Part shown: positions 53,463-62,822 of the stretch, one piece after another | Layout of the letters: every line of letters begins with the position of its first letter | Numbering within the stretch: position 1 is the stretch's first letter | NCBI GenBank assembly: GCA_963844885.1 | Contig: CAWJQA010000006.1 | Location: 434,001-498,000 of the forward strand | Direction: 5' to 3' | Source: DATMER01 sp963844885 | GTDB taxonomy: Bacteria > Acidobacteriota > Thermoanaerobaculia > Multivoradales > UBA5704 | Length of the DNA stretch: 64,000 nucleotides | The notes under the pieces: generated by a model | What the model was told of the DNA's origin: nothing | Seen by the model: the letters and a program-made list of their open reading frames with translations, nothing else | Database searches by the model: none | Translations under genes and position numbers: made by a program

Positions 53463-54112
53463 CGTTCGCCAAGGAAGCCTGGCCCTTTGTCCTGCCGTTC
53501 GTCTTCGCGGCGGCCATCCTGTATTGGGTGGACCGCCCGTGGTGGGCGGTCGCGGCTCTGGCCGTGGCGCTGGCCGTCCTCCTGTTCTTCCGCGATCCGG
53601 TCCGCCGGTACGGGGGAGACGTGGGGGTCGTGCTGGCGCCCGCCGACGGCCTGATCACCCGGATCGACATCGTCGACGATCCGGAGATCGGACCGGGCCA
53701 CACCGGCAGATACCACCACGTCGTCACCTTCCTCTCCGTCTTCGACGTCCACGTCCAGAAGGCGCCGGCGGCGGGCGAGGTGATCGCCTCGCGCTACTCC
53801 CCGGGCAAGAAGGTGGCGGCGTTCCGCGAGGACGCGGGCGAGGTCAACGAGAAGCACCTGACCGTGATCCGCCGCCCGAACGGTGACACGATCGGGGTCC
53901 GGCAGATCGCCGGGCTCCTCGCCCGCAGGGTGGTCTGTTATTTGAAAGAGGGAGATCACGTGCATCGGGGTCAGCCGATGGGGCTGATCAAGTTCGGGTC
54001 GCGGGTCGACCTGCTGGTGCCGGAGAGCTACACGCTGCAGGTCAGGAAGGGGGATCGCGTGAAGAACGGTGCGACGCCGATGGCCATCCCTCCGGGGGAA
54101 CCCGCGAAGTGA
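53459..54112 (+). CDS. psd: Phosphatidylserine decarboxylase proenzyme (short form)
   Basis: A protein of 217 residues. The N-terminal hydrophobic segments (FVLPFVFAAAILYW; WAVAALAVALAVLLFFRDPV) anchor it to the membrane. The body has APADGLITRIDIVDDP, TFLSVFDVHVQKAPAAGEVI and the self-cleavage region MGLIKFGSRVDLLVPES, where the Ser of GS becomes the pyruvoyl group. It makes phosphatidylethanolamine from phosphatidylserine. It overlaps the pssA start by 4 nt, so the two enzymes of the pathway are coupled. Confidence 0.94.
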   Translation: MTFAKEAWPFVLPFVFAAAILYWVDRPWWAVAALAVALAVLLFFRDPVRRYGGDVGVVLAPADGLITRIDIVDDPEIGPGHTGRYHHVVTFLSVFDVHVQKAPAAGEVIASRYSPGKKVAAFREDAGEVNEKHLTVIRRPNGDTIGVRQIAGLLARRVVCYLKEGDHVHRGQPMGLIKFGSRVDLLVPESYTLQVRKGDRVKNGATPMAIPPGEPAK

Positions 54113-54945
54113 TCGAGGGCACGCCCCGCCGAATCCCCGCGGTGCCGCAGCGGCTCAAGCGGGGCGCCTATCTTCTGCCCAGCCTGTTCACGATCGCCAA
54201 CATGCTGCTCGGCTTCTACGCCATCGTGTGCGGGCTGCGCGGGCAGTTCCGGCTGGCGGCGCTGCTGGTCTTCGCGGCGGCCATCGTCGACACCTTCGAC
54301 GGGATGATCGCCCGGCTCACCGGCACCGAGAGCGAGTTCGGCAAGGAGTACGACTCGCTCGCCGACGTCATCACCTTCGGCGCCACGCCCGCCCTCCTGA
54401 CCTTCCTCTGGGGGCTCGCGGATTTCCACCGCGACGCCTGGCTGCTCTCCCTGTTTTACATGGTCTGCACGGCGACGCGGCTCGCCCGCTTCAACGTACA
54501 GCACAAGGTGGTGGACAAGCGCTGGTTCGTGGGTCTGCCCGCGCCGGCCGCGGCGGGCACCATCTGCTCGATGCTCTTCTGGGCGCCGGACGCCGAGTGG
54601 CGCCCCTGGCTGGAGGGTCTCGTTGCCGTCTCGCTGCTGGCCGCCGGGCTGCTGATGGTCTCGACCTTCCGCTACCGCAGCGTCAAAGGGCTCGACCCGC
54701 GCCAGCGGATGAGCTACCGGGTGGCGGTGCCCATCGTGGCCATCTTTCTCCTGCTCTATTACGCGCCCTACTCCGTGTTCCTGATCCTGGCCGTGACCTA
54801 TGCCCTGTCGGGGCCGGCGATCTGGCTGTGGGGCCGGATCTTCCGGCGCGGCGGCGCGTCCCATGCCGTGGCCGAGGCTCCCGACAGCCCGCCCGGCGAC
54901 AGTCCGCCGCCGTCACCGCCCGCCGACATCCCCTACACACGGTGA
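54109..54945 (+). CDS. pssA: CDP-diacylglycerol-serine O-phosphatidyltransferase
   Basis: A protein of 278 residues with the CDP-alcohol phosphotransferase motif spread over VDTFDGMIARLTGTESEFGK, EYDSLADVITFGATPALL (DGxxAR...GxxxDxxxD). About seven to eight membrane helices follow. It makes phosphatidylserine from CDP-diacylglycerol and serine, the step before Psd. The GTG at 54109 overlaps the psd stop. The Pro-rich C-terminal tail (DSPPGDSPPPSPPAD) is probably disordered. Confidence 0.95.
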   Translation: MIEGTPRRIPAVPQRLKRGAYLLPSLFTIANMLLGFYAIVCGLRGQFRLAALLVFAAAIVDTFDGMIARLTGTESEFGKEYDSLADVITFGATPALLTFLWGLADFHRDAWLLSLFYMVCTATRLARFNVQHKVVDKRWFVGLPAPAAAGTICSMLFWAPDAEWRPWLEGLVAVSLLAAGLLMVSTFRYRSVKGLDPRQRMSYRVAVPIVAIFLLLYYAPYSVFLILAVTYALSGPAIWLWGRIFRRGGASHAVAEAPDSPPGDSPPPSPPADIPYTR

Positions 54946-54949
54946 GCCG

Positions 54950-55918
54950 ATGAGCGCGATTGCGATCCTCCACCCCGGCACCCTGGTCGGCAAGGAGCTG
55001 CGGGAGTCCATCGGGAGCGTCAAGTCCTGGCGGGACGTCCGCCTGCTGAGCACGGACGACGAGGAGGTCGGCCTCCTGACCGAGGTCCAGGGCGCCGCCG
55101 CCGTCGTGCGGCGCTACGAGCCGGACAGCCTGAAGGGCGTCTCGACCGTATACTTCTGCGGCCCGGTCGAGGTGAACCGTCCGCTCTACGCGGACGTGCC
55201 GCCGGACGCCGTCGCCGTGGTGCTCTCACCAGACGCCACCCTGGAGGACGGCGTACCCGTCGTGGCCGGAGTGAACACGGACTCGGCGGTATTGGCGGCA
55301 TCGGCGGCATCGGCCCCCCGCCTGGTGTCGCCGCACCCGGCCGTGGTGCTGCTCGCGCACGTGCTCCACCCTCTGCGCCCGTTGCAGCCGGTGGACCTGG
55401 TGGGAACCCTGATCCAGCCGGCCTCGGCGCAGGGCAACCCGGGCGTCGAGGAGCTGTTCGACCAGACCCGCGAGATCGTGGCGATGACCGGCCGGAGGCC
55501 GGCGCCGGTCTACGGCGCGCAGCTCGCGTTCAACCTGCTGCCGGCGGCCGACGACTCGCTGCCGCTGTCGGACCTGCTCCAGAAGGTGCTGTCGGAGATG
55601 GAGCTGCCACCCGTGCCGTTGCAGGTCATCCAGGGAGGCGTCTTCCACGGCATGGCGCTGAGCCTCCACGCGCGGTTCGGAGGGAGCCCGACGCCGAAGT
55701 CGCTCCGCAAGGTGTTGACCGCCAACCCCTATGTGGAGATGGCCGAGGACCCCAAGCATCTGGGTCCGATCGATTCGGGCAGCAGCGACAAAGTGCTCGT
55801 GGGAGCCATCCGCAAGGACGCCTCGTCCGGAGGCTTCTGGTTCTGGGCCGTGATGGACAACCTCACCCGCGGCACCGCCCTGAACGCGGTGGAGATCGCC
55901 GAGGCGGCCGGGGGGTAG
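54950..55918 (+). CDS. Aspartate-semialdehyde dehydrogenase homologue lacking the catalytic cysteine
   Basis: 322 residues of Asd fold: IAILHPGTLVGKELRESIGS at the N-terminus, VEVNRPLYADVPPDAVAVVL in the cofactor domain, VQPASAQGNPGVEELFDQTR-like IQPASAQGNPGVEELFDQTR, and the C-terminal IQGGVFHGMALSLHARFGG. Where Asd has the active-site NCST segment, this protein reads LVSPHPAVVLLAHVLHPL without Cys. It therefore resembles the Usg-1 type of non-catalytic Asd homologues. A true asd gene is not in the window. It starts 2 nt after pssA, in the same operon. A 9-bp repeat (GGCGGCATC-type) expands an Ala-rich loop near residue 110. Confidence 0.82.
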   Translation: MSAIAILHPGTLVGKELRESIGSVKSWRDVRLLSTDDEEVGLLTEVQGAAAVVRRYEPDSLKGVSTVYFCGPVEVNRPLYADVPPDAVAVVLSPDATLEDGVPVVAGVNTDSAVLAASAASAPRLVSPHPAVVLLAHVLHPLRPLQPVDLVGTLIQPASAQGNPGVEELFDQTREIVAMTGRRPAPVYGAQLAFNLLPAADDSLPLSDLLQKVLSEMELPPVPLQVIQGGVFHGMALSLHARFGGSPTPKSLRKVLTANPYVEMAEDPKHLGPIDSGSSDKVLVGAIRKDASSGGFWFWAVMDNLTRGTALNAVEIAEAAGG

Positions 55919-55999
55919 AGCGGGATTCCGCAAGAATCTCGCACCGAAGCTCTTGCTTCCGCGACCTTGATATCCTACACTCAAAATCAGGGACCCGAT

Positions 56000-56209
56000 A
56001 TGAGACGCCATACACTCCGTACCGCAAGCCTCGACCCGAAGAAAGCCCTCCTCCAGAAGAGGGTCTCCGGTGCCCCTACCTGGGAGCGCTGGCTGGAGGA
56101 GTCCGACCGGCTGGCGAGCGACATCCGCTCCCGCCGCGGCGGGGATGACCTTCCCGTCGACGAGCTGCTGCGCCAAAGCCGTCAGGATCTCGAACACCGC
56201 GGCGAATGA
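56000..56209 (+). CDS. Antitoxin-like small protein of a VapBC-type pair
   Basis: 69 residues: RRHTLRTASLDPKKALLQKR, WERWLEESDRLASDIRSRRG, VDELLRQSRQDLEHRGE. The charged helical C-terminus, small size and position directly before a PIN-domain gene (stop and next ATG abut) suggest the antitoxin. The start at 56000 is chosen over an in-frame ATT or ATA region upstream. No ribbon-helix-helix or AbrB motif is certain. Confidence 0.65.
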   Translation: MRRHTLRTASLDPKKALLQKRVSGAPTWERWLEESDRLASDIRSRRGGDDLPVDELLRQSRQDLEHRGE

Positions 56210-56677
56210 ATGAAGGTCGCGGTGATCAATGCGAGTCTGGCTGTCAAGGCCGTGCTCCCGAACCCTCTGCGTGATTCCTGTCGGCGTATCCTGAAAATTC
56301 TGTTTCAGGAACGCTTCGAGCTTCTCGCCCCCGCCCTCTGGGCGTACGAGACCACCTCGGCTGTCTGCAAGGCGATCCGCCTCGGCGATCTGACCCCGGA
56401 CGAGGGTCGCCGGGCGCTGGCGCAGATCCAACGGCTGGGTGTCCGTCTCTGCTCACCCGACCCGGGCGAGACCCAGGATGCTTTTGAGTGGACCTTGTAC
56501 CTGAAGCGGGCGGCTGCCTATGACAGCTACTACCTCGCTCTGGCCGAGGCGCAGCAGTGCGACTTCTGGACGGCAGACCGGCGCCTCTTCAACTCGGTCT
56601 CCTTTCACCATCCGTGGGTCCGAACCGTGCCGGGCCATGAAAGCACGGCCGAGGTGACTGAGATCGCCGAACCTTGA
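56210..56677 (+). CDS. PIN-domain protein (VapC-like) with the first Asp replaced by Asn
   Basis: A protein of 155 residues. The first strand reads KVAVINASLAVKAVLPNPLR, where VapC normally has VIDAS. The later acidic positions are kept: LLAPALWAYETTSAVC (Glu) and RAAAYDSYYLALAEAQQCDF (Asp) with FWTADRRLFNS (Asp). VapC proteins cleave tRNA or rRNA with a Mg site made by three or four acidic residues. Asn for the first Asp may lower or abolish activity. The gene abuts the antitoxin-like gene. Confidence 0.8.
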   Translation: MKVAVINASLAVKAVLPNPLRDSCRRILKILFQERFELLAPALWAYETTSAVCKAIRLGDLTPDEGRRALAQIQRLGVRLCSPDPGETQDAFEWTLYLKRAAAYDSYYLALAEAQQCDFWTADRRLFNSVSFHHPWVRTVPGHESTAEVTEIAEP

Positions 56678-56728
56678 TCCTGACGGGACCGGCTGTGTGG
56701 CGCTAGAATATTCCGGAGCGGAGGCGTC

Positions 56729-56950
56729 ATGACAGAACCGATCAAGCGGCTTTTTACGGTTTCCGAGTACCACTCCCTCGGAGAAGCGGGCATCCTCACT
56801 GAGGACGACCGCGTCGAGCTGATCGAGGGAGAGATCTTTCAGATGGCAGCCATCGGGAGCCTCCAAGGACACAAAGAACTTCAAGATCTTCTCTTGTCCT
56901 TGCCGTCCTTGATGTCCTTTATGTCCCTGGCCTTCGGCAACGGCGGTTGA
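56729..56950 (+). pseudogene. Truncated Uma2-family (DUF820) gene
   Basis: The first 45 codons (PIKRLFTVSEYHSLGEAGIL, TEDDRVELIEGEIFQMAAIG) match the N-terminus of the Uma2/DUF820 nuclease-like family, normally about 190 residues. After S-L the sequence becomes AAGGAC-type repeat DNA (from about 56866), and the frame ends by chance at 56950. The nuclease core is missing. A TAGAAT at 56704 may be its promoter. The region from 56866 to 56989 holds only these repeats. Confidence 0.75.
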
Positions 56951-56989
56951 TCACGCCGCTGATCCGGAAGCAGCTCTAGAAAGCCGCGC

Positions 56990-59126
56990 TCAGGCGTCCG
57001 CGGCCTCGTGGATCACGGCTTCGAGAGCCTGGAAGTTGACCGGCTTGGTCAGATGGCGGGCGAATCCGGCTTCCAGGCTGCGGCGCACGTCGTCCTCGGT
57101 GCCGTAGCCGCTCAAGGCGATGCCGCGCAGGCCATAGCGCGCGCCCAGCTCGCGCATCAGATCCATGCCGTTGCCGTCGGGCAGGCCCAGATCGCTGATG
57201 ACCAGGTCGATGATGCCGCCCGCCTCCAGCGTGGCGGCCGCCGTGGCCAGCCCCGCGGCCACGCTGCCGGCCACGCGCACCTCGTGGCCGAGGGCGCGCA
57301 GCAGCTCCGCCATCGCCTCGGCGGTGTCGATATGGTCCTCGACCAGCAGCAGGTGCAGTTGCCGGGGCTCCAGGGTGGACCGCCGGGCCGCCTCGGCGGC
57401 CTGCGACGGCCGGGCCGCCGGCTTCGCCCCGGCCGGCCAGCGGCCGGCCGGGAGGTGGACGCGGAAGGTCGCCCCCTGACCATACCCCTGGCTGACGGCC
57501 GTGATGCGGCCGCCGTGCAGCTCGGCGATCGCCTTGCTGATCGACAGGCCCAGGCCGAGCCCGCCGAGCTTGCGGCTGACCACCGCCTGGCCCTGCTCGA
57601 ACGCGGAGAAGATCAGCGGCAGCAATGAGGGCTCGATGCCCATGCCGGTGTCCATGACCTCGGTGACGAGCTCGAAGTGGGCATCGTCCCCGGCATTCCA
57701 ACTGCGCACGAAGATCGTGCCGCCGTCCGGGGTGAACTTGACGGCGTTGCGCAGGAGGTTCCAGAAGATCTGGGTCAGCCGCGGGCCGTCACCCCAGACG
57801 CGATGCTCGCTGGCCGAGAGGTCGGCCACGACGCGCAACCGGCCCGCCTGGATCGCTTCGGCGCAGCAGATCTGCGATGGCGTGCTCGGTCACGGCGCGG
57901 ACGTCGGTGATACCGCGGTGCAGCTCGAGCCGGCCGCGGGCGATGCGGGTGAGATCGAGCAGGTCGTCGATGAGCCGCGCCTCCAGCTCGACGTTGCGGC
58001 GGATCATGGCGAGCCGGTCGGCGACGATGCGCAGGCGGACGTCCTCCTCCAGGCCGGAGACCAGCGCGAGCACGGGGGTGAGCGGTGTGCGCAGCTCGTG
58101 GGAGAGGGTGGCGAGGAACTGGTCCTTGGCCCGGTTCGCCGCCTCGGCCTCCTCCTTGGCCTTGCGCAGCTCTTCCTCGGCCTGTTTACGCCCGGTCACG
58201 TCCATGACGGTGCCGATGAAACGGACGGCATGCCGGTCCTCGCCTTCGCCGCGGTAGAAGGTCCGGCCGCGGGAGATGAGCCAGCGCACGGTGCCGTCCG
58301 GCGCCAGCGACCGGTATTCGACGTCGTACTCGCCGGACGCATCCGGCTCCAGGGCCTCCTGGATCGACTGGTGGACCCGGTCCCAGTCGTCGGGATGGAC
58401 GCGCAGCAGCAGCTCGCCGTAGTCGACGCCGGCCTCGGGAGGCAGGCCGTGCATCTCCTTCGAGCGCACCGACCAGTTCATGCGGCCGGTGACCGGGTTG
58501 AAGTCCCAGGTGCCCAGGCCGGTGGCGTCCACGGCCAGGCGCAGGCGCTCCTGGCTGTCGCGCAGATCCTCCTCGGCCTGCCGGCGCTCGGTGACGTCCG
58601 TCGCCATGGTCACCAGGTACCGCCGGCCGTCCGGCAGCCGGCCGGGAGCGGCGGCGGTGAAGCTCCAGATACGGCTCTCGCCGTCGCGGGTGCGGATGAC
58701 GAGCTCCTCCTGCATCTCCCGCGTCCCCTCGAACCGGCTCAGAACCTCGGCGGCGGCGGCGTTGGCGGACGGGCCGTAGGCCTGGTCGAGCCAGGCGCGG
58801 AAGGTGGGAATGTCCTCCCGAGTGTAGCCGGAGAGCGCGGTCCAGGCGCGGCTCATCGCCAGGATCTCGCCGTCCTCGGAGTGCATCAGGATGGGAATGG
58901 GCGCGTCGAGGACCGCGTGGCGAAACTGCTCTTCGTGCCGCAGCGCCTCCCCGGCCGCGCGGCGCGTCCTCGCCTCCATCCATGCCGCGGATACCGTCAG
59001 GCACAGCGCGGACGCTCCCAGGGTGAGAGAGGCGGGAATCCGGCCCAGCACGGCGGCGGCGATGGATGACACCGCCAGGATGGCCCCGAACGCCCAGACG
59101 GCTCGGCGGACAGCAGGGGAAATCAT
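56990..59126 (-). CDS. Hybrid sensor histidine kinase: PAS-PAS-HisKA-HATPase-REC, with one frame break
   Basis: Two N-terminal membrane segments (AVWAFGAILAVSSIAAAVLG), then a PAS domain (HAVLDAPIPILMHSEDGEIL), a PAS/PAC domain (RLRLAVDATGLGTWDFNPVT), a coiled-coil linker, and HisKA with the phospho-His in FLATLSHELRTPLTPVLALV. Near 57880 the frame shifts by one base, after which come the N box FWNLLRNAVKFTP, G box LGGLGLGLSISKAIAELHGG, and a C-terminal receiver domain (LHLLLVEDHIDTAEAMAELL; LVISDLGLPDGNGMDLM with the phospho-Asp). About 710 residues. It lies 75 nt after a related kinase gene, so they are probably co-expressed. No partner regulator is in the window. Confidence 0.88.
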
Positions 59127-59201
59127 GGCATTGCCTTCAAGGCATGTTCTGAAAGGATACCAGACGGCGGCTCCCGCCAGAACCCCTCACCCCCTGGCTT
59201 T

Positions 59202-61026
59202 TCAGGATTCGCCGGACTGCGGCTCGGCGCCCGCGACCTGCTGGATGGCCGACTCCAGCGCCTGCGGGCTCACCGGCTTGATGAGGTGGCGCTTGAAGCC
59301 GGCCTCACGGCTCTTCCGGAGATCTTCCTCCATGCCGTAGCCGCTCAGTGCGATCCCCCGCAGGCCGTAGCGTGCGGAGAGCTCGCGCATCAACTCGTGG
59401 CCGCTGCCGTCCGGCAGGCCGAGGTCGCTGACCAGAAGGTCGAAGGGGGACGCCGCGGCCGCGGCGCGCGCCTCGGCCAGGCTGCGGGCCACGGTCACCT
59501 GGTGGCCGCGGACGCTCAGCAGGTCGGCCATGGCTTCGGCGGTGTCCTCATGGTCCTCGACCAGCAGGATGCGCCAACTGGACGGCTGCTCCAGGCCGTC
59601 CAGCAGCCCCACGGCGCCCATCGACGGCCGCGCCAGAAACTCCATCCGGCCGGCGCCACGGGCCGCCTCCGCGGCGAGCGGCAGGCGCACGGTGAACGCG
59701 GCGCCGCGGCCATGGCCTCCGCTCGCGGCCCTCAGGCTGCCGCCGTGCAGCTCCAGGATCGCCTTGCTGATCGCCAGCCCCAGGCCCAGGCCGCCGAAGC
59801 GCCGCGTGATGCTCCGCTGCCCCTGCTCGAAGGCGTCGAAGATCCGCGGCAGCACCGCCGGCTCGATGCCGATGCCGGTGTCCGCGACCTCCACGGCAAG
59901 CCAGCCCATGCCGTCCGCCCGCTTGGGGGTCGTCTCGTTCCACGAGCGCACCCGCACGGAGCCGCCCGCGGGCGTGAACTTGATCGCGTTGCGCACCAGG
60001 TTCCAGAAGACCTGCGTCAGGCGCGGGCCGTCGGCCAGCACGCCGTGGTCGTCCGCGGCGAGCACCGTGGAGAGCATCAGCCGGCCGGCCGAGAGGTCGC
60101 GAGCGCAGGTCTGGAGGGCGTGCATCAGCACCTGGCGCGCGTCCGCCGGCCCGAAGCTCAGCTCCAGCTTGCCGCGGGCGATGCGCGTGAGGTCGAGGAG
60201 GTCGTCGATCAGCCGCGCTTCGAGCTCCACATTGCGGCGGATCACATCCAGCTCGCGGCGCAGGCCGCGGGCGCGCTCATCCTCCTGCAGGCCTGCCACC
60301 AGCGCCAGCACCGGCGTGAGCGGCGTGCGCAGCTCGTGCGACAGGGTGGCGAGGAACTGGTCCTTGGCGTCGTTGGCGGCGCGCACCTCGCGGAAGAGGC
60401 GGGCGTTGTCCACGGCCACGGCCGCCCGCCGCGCCAACTCCTCGCCCAGCGCCAGGTCAGCAGGGCCGAAGGTGCGCCCCGAGTCCGACGTGGCGAGGAA
60501 GAGCACGCCCAGGATCTGGCCGCGCGCCACCAGCGGCAGGATGAGGCTCGACCGGCGGTCGAGCAGGCCGTAGAGCTCGCGCAGATCCGCGGTGAGCGGT
60601 TCGGCGGCGCTCTCGCTGGAAGACTCCCGGATCGAGCCGCGGCCGTCCTGAGCGGACCACCTCTTCCAGGATCCGGGGCGGCGATTCCTTGAACGAGAGG
60701 TGGATCTCGCTCAACCGCTCCAGGAGCGGCTCCTTCTCGGGGTTCACGTGCGCGACCGCGATCCGCCGCGACACTCGCCGCTCCTCGACCTCGAAGAGCA
60801 CGCAGTCGTCGGCGACGCGCGGGACGGCGAGGCGCGCGAGACTCGCCAGCGTGCCCTCATAGTCGAGGGAGGCGGAGAGGATCTCGCTCGCCTCCGCCAG
60901 GAAGGCACTGCGCCGCTCCGCCGTCTCGGCCGCCTCCTTGGCGGCCTTGAGCTCCAGCTCGGCCTGCCTCCGCTCGTCGCGAAGGGCTGCCAGCGCGGTC
61001 TCGTCGGAGGCTCTCGAGCGGCTCAC
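59202..61026 (-). CDS. Hybrid sensor histidine kinase: GAF-HisKA-HATPase-REC, with one frame break
   Basis: The GTG at 61026 starts a coiled coil (RDERRQAELELKAAKEAAET). A GAF domain follows, split by a one-base shift near 60650 (ILEEVVRS before; LVARGQILGVLFLATSDSGR after). HisKA has FLATLSHELRTPLTPVLALV, then FWNLVRNAIKFTPAGGSVRV, FGGLGLGLAISKAILELHGG, and a receiver WRILLVEDHEDTAEAMADLL with phospho-Asp in LVSDLGLPDGSGHEL. No membrane segment, so it should sense cytoplasmic cues. It lies 9 nt after murJ and before the PAS-type kinase, with which it shares over half of its kinase and receiver sequence, so the two arose by duplication. Confidence 0.88.
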
Positions 61027-61035
61027 GTCGCAACC

Positions 61036-62673
61036 TCAGCTTCGGCGGCGGGCGAAACGGCCGAGCCAGAAACCCAGCTCCTCGGCGCCGGTCAGCCGCG
61101 CCAGAATCAGGTAGCCGGCGCCGTAGAGCCCGACCACCGCCAGGGCCTGCAACGCCACATGCATCGACGGCAGCATACGCCAGACGAGGACCGCCGGCAC
61201 GCACGCCGCCAGGGCCAGGAGCGTCAGGCGTCCGATCTCCTTCCACGGGAAGAAGGCTCCGGGAGCGCTCACGGCCAGGGCGCGGCGCAGCAGGAGCAGC
61301 TCGGCCCAGGAGCCGAGGCCCGACGCCACGGCCAGCCCCACCGCGCCGAGGTGGAGCGTCTCGCCGCGCGCCTGCACCAGGTCGGTCACCGACAGGCGGT
61401 CGAGCAGAAACATCAGCGGCACGGCGAGCGCCGCGGAGAGGCAGACCCGGAGCGCCGCGATGCGGGCCGGCGTGCGCGGCCTGCCCAGAGCGTAGAACGT
61501 GTTCTGGAGCAGCCGCGACGAGGTGCTGGCGAGCAGCCCCACCGTGTAGCCGCAGAGCGTGAAGTAGACGAGCCAGTTGTCCGACTCCCGGAAGCTGCCG
61601 GTGCGCAGGAGCAGACCGATGATGAGATAACCGAAGACCAGGTAGCCCACGCAGGTGGGAACGTTGAGGAACGCCATCTGCCGTAGCGACCGGCGCACCC
61701 GGGCGCGGAGCGCCTCGGTGCCGCCGCCCTCGCGGTTGAGCCGGGAGAGCTCCGGCAGCTCGGCCGCGGCCACCGACAGGCCGAACAGACTCACCGGCAG
61801 CATGTACGGGGTCTGGGCGTAGTTGAGCACGCTCGGCGCGCCGGCCTGGAGGAAGGAGGAGAGGAAGATATCCAGGAACGCGGAGAGCTGCACCACGCCG
61901 CGGCCGGCCAGCACCGGGACAAAGGCGTGCAGCGCTTCCTTCACCCCCTGGACCCGGGTGGAGAACGACAGCCGGAAGCCACGGATCTCCCGCGCCACGT
62001 ACGGGAGCTGGACGAGGAACTGGAGCAGGCCGCCGATCAGGCCGCCCCAGCAGGCCGCGAACAGGACACGGGTCATCCAGAATTCCTGCGCCGGCGCCGT
62101 CTTCAACCCCGTCCAGACCACCCAGCCGATGATCGCCGCGTTCCAGACCACCGGCGCGAAGTAGGGCACGAAGAACTTCCGGTGGCTGTTGAGCACGCCG
62201 AGCGCCCAGACCGACAGCACCAGGAAGCCGGTCATGGGGAAGATGACGCGGGTCGCCGTGACCGACAGCTCGAAGCGGTCCACGGCCCCGGTGCTGTGCA
62301 GGAACCCCGGGCTCAGCACGGCCACGATGGGCCGGGCCAGGAGCATGCCGGCGAGCGACAGCCCGCCGGCCGTGGCCAGCAGGATGCCGAAGATCGCGCC
62401 CGCGAACCGGCCGGCCTCCTCCCGCCGCCCCTCCTCCACCATGCGGGCGTAGATCGGGATGAACGCGGCCGAGAGCGTCCCCTCGCCGAGCAGGTTCTGG
62501 ACGACGTTCGGGATCCGGAACGCCATGCGCAGCACGTCCATGTGCGGACCGACCCCGAGGTAGTGGGCATAGACCCGCTCGCGCACGAAACCGACGAGCC
62601 GCGAGAGCAGGATGCCCATGGCCACCAGCCCGGCACCGCTACGAGCCGGAGGATTCGGAGGAGCTTCAGTCAT
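61036..62673 (-). CDS. murJ: Lipid II flippase MurJ
   Basis: A protein of 545 residues with 14 likely membrane helices. MurJ/MviN signatures are LSRLVGFVRERVYAHYLGVG, AFRIPNVVQNLLGEGTLSAA and FIPIYARMVEEGRREEAG. It moves lipid II across the inner membrane for peptidoglycan synthesis. The ATG at 62673 lies 9 nt after TAGAAT on the minus strand. It is followed immediately by the GAF-type histidine kinase gene. Confidence 0.95.
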   Translation of the reverse strand: MTEAPPNPPARSGAGLVAMGILLSRLVGFVRERVYAHYLGVGPHMDVLRMAFRIPNVVQNLLGEGTLSAAFIPIYARMVEEGRREEAGRFAGAIFGILLATAGGLSLAGMLLARPIVAVLSPGFLHSTGAVDRFELSVTATRVIFPMTGFLVLSVWALGVLNSHRKFFVPYFAPVVWNAAIIGWVVWTGLKTAPAQEFWMTRVLFAACWGGLIGGLLQFLVQLPYVAREIRGFRLSFSTRVQGVKEALHAFVPVLAGRGVVQLSAFLDIFLSSFLQAGAPSVLNYAQTPYMLPVSLFGLSVAAAELPELSRLNREGGGTEALRARVRRSLRQMAFLNVPTCVGYLVFGYLIIGLLLRTGSFRESDNWLVYFTLCGYTVGLLASTSSRLLQNTFYALGRPRTPARIAALRVCLSAALAVPLMFLLDRLSVTDLVQARGETLHLGAVGLAVASGLGSWAELLLLRRALAVSAPGAFFPWKEIGRLTLLALAACVPAVLVWRMLPSMHVALQALAVVGLYGAGYLILARLTGAEELGFWLGRFARRRS

Positions 62674-62682
62674 GGGAGGGGC

Positions 62683-62688
62683 ATTCTA
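62683..62688 (-). promoter_or_regulatory. -10-like hexamer before murJ
   Basis: TAGAAT on the minus strand ends 9 nt before the murJ ATG at 62673. A CCCCTCCC stretch between them does not contain a ribosome site. Confidence 0.4.
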
Positions 62689-62698
62689 GAGAAAAACG

Positions 62699-62745
62699 AG
62701 GACCAAAAGGACATAAAGGACCAAAAGGACTCAAAGGACGGGGGG
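62699..62745. repeat. AAAGGAC tandem units
   Basis: Four to five units of the type AAAGGACATA or AAAAGGACTC stand head to tail between murJ and the peptidase-like gene. The same unit makes the arms of the hairpin at 28099-28144 and the tract after the truncated Uma2 gene at 56866-56930. Confidence 0.75.
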
Positions 62746-62774
62746 ACCTCAGGAAGAACGCGGGAGGGTGTGCT

Positions 62775-62815
62775 CCCTCTCCCCCGGCACGGGGGAGAGG
62801 GCTGGGGAGAGGGGG
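62775..62815. repeat. CCCTCTCCCCCG palindrome, copy 2
   Basis: 62775-62786 pairs exactly with 62790-62801 around a 3-nt loop, followed by the partial extra arm CTGGGGAGAGGGGG. It matches copy 1 at 53016 at nearly every position and lies directly at the 3' end of the peptidase-like gene. Confidence 0.75.
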
Positions 62816-62822
62816 AATGGGA

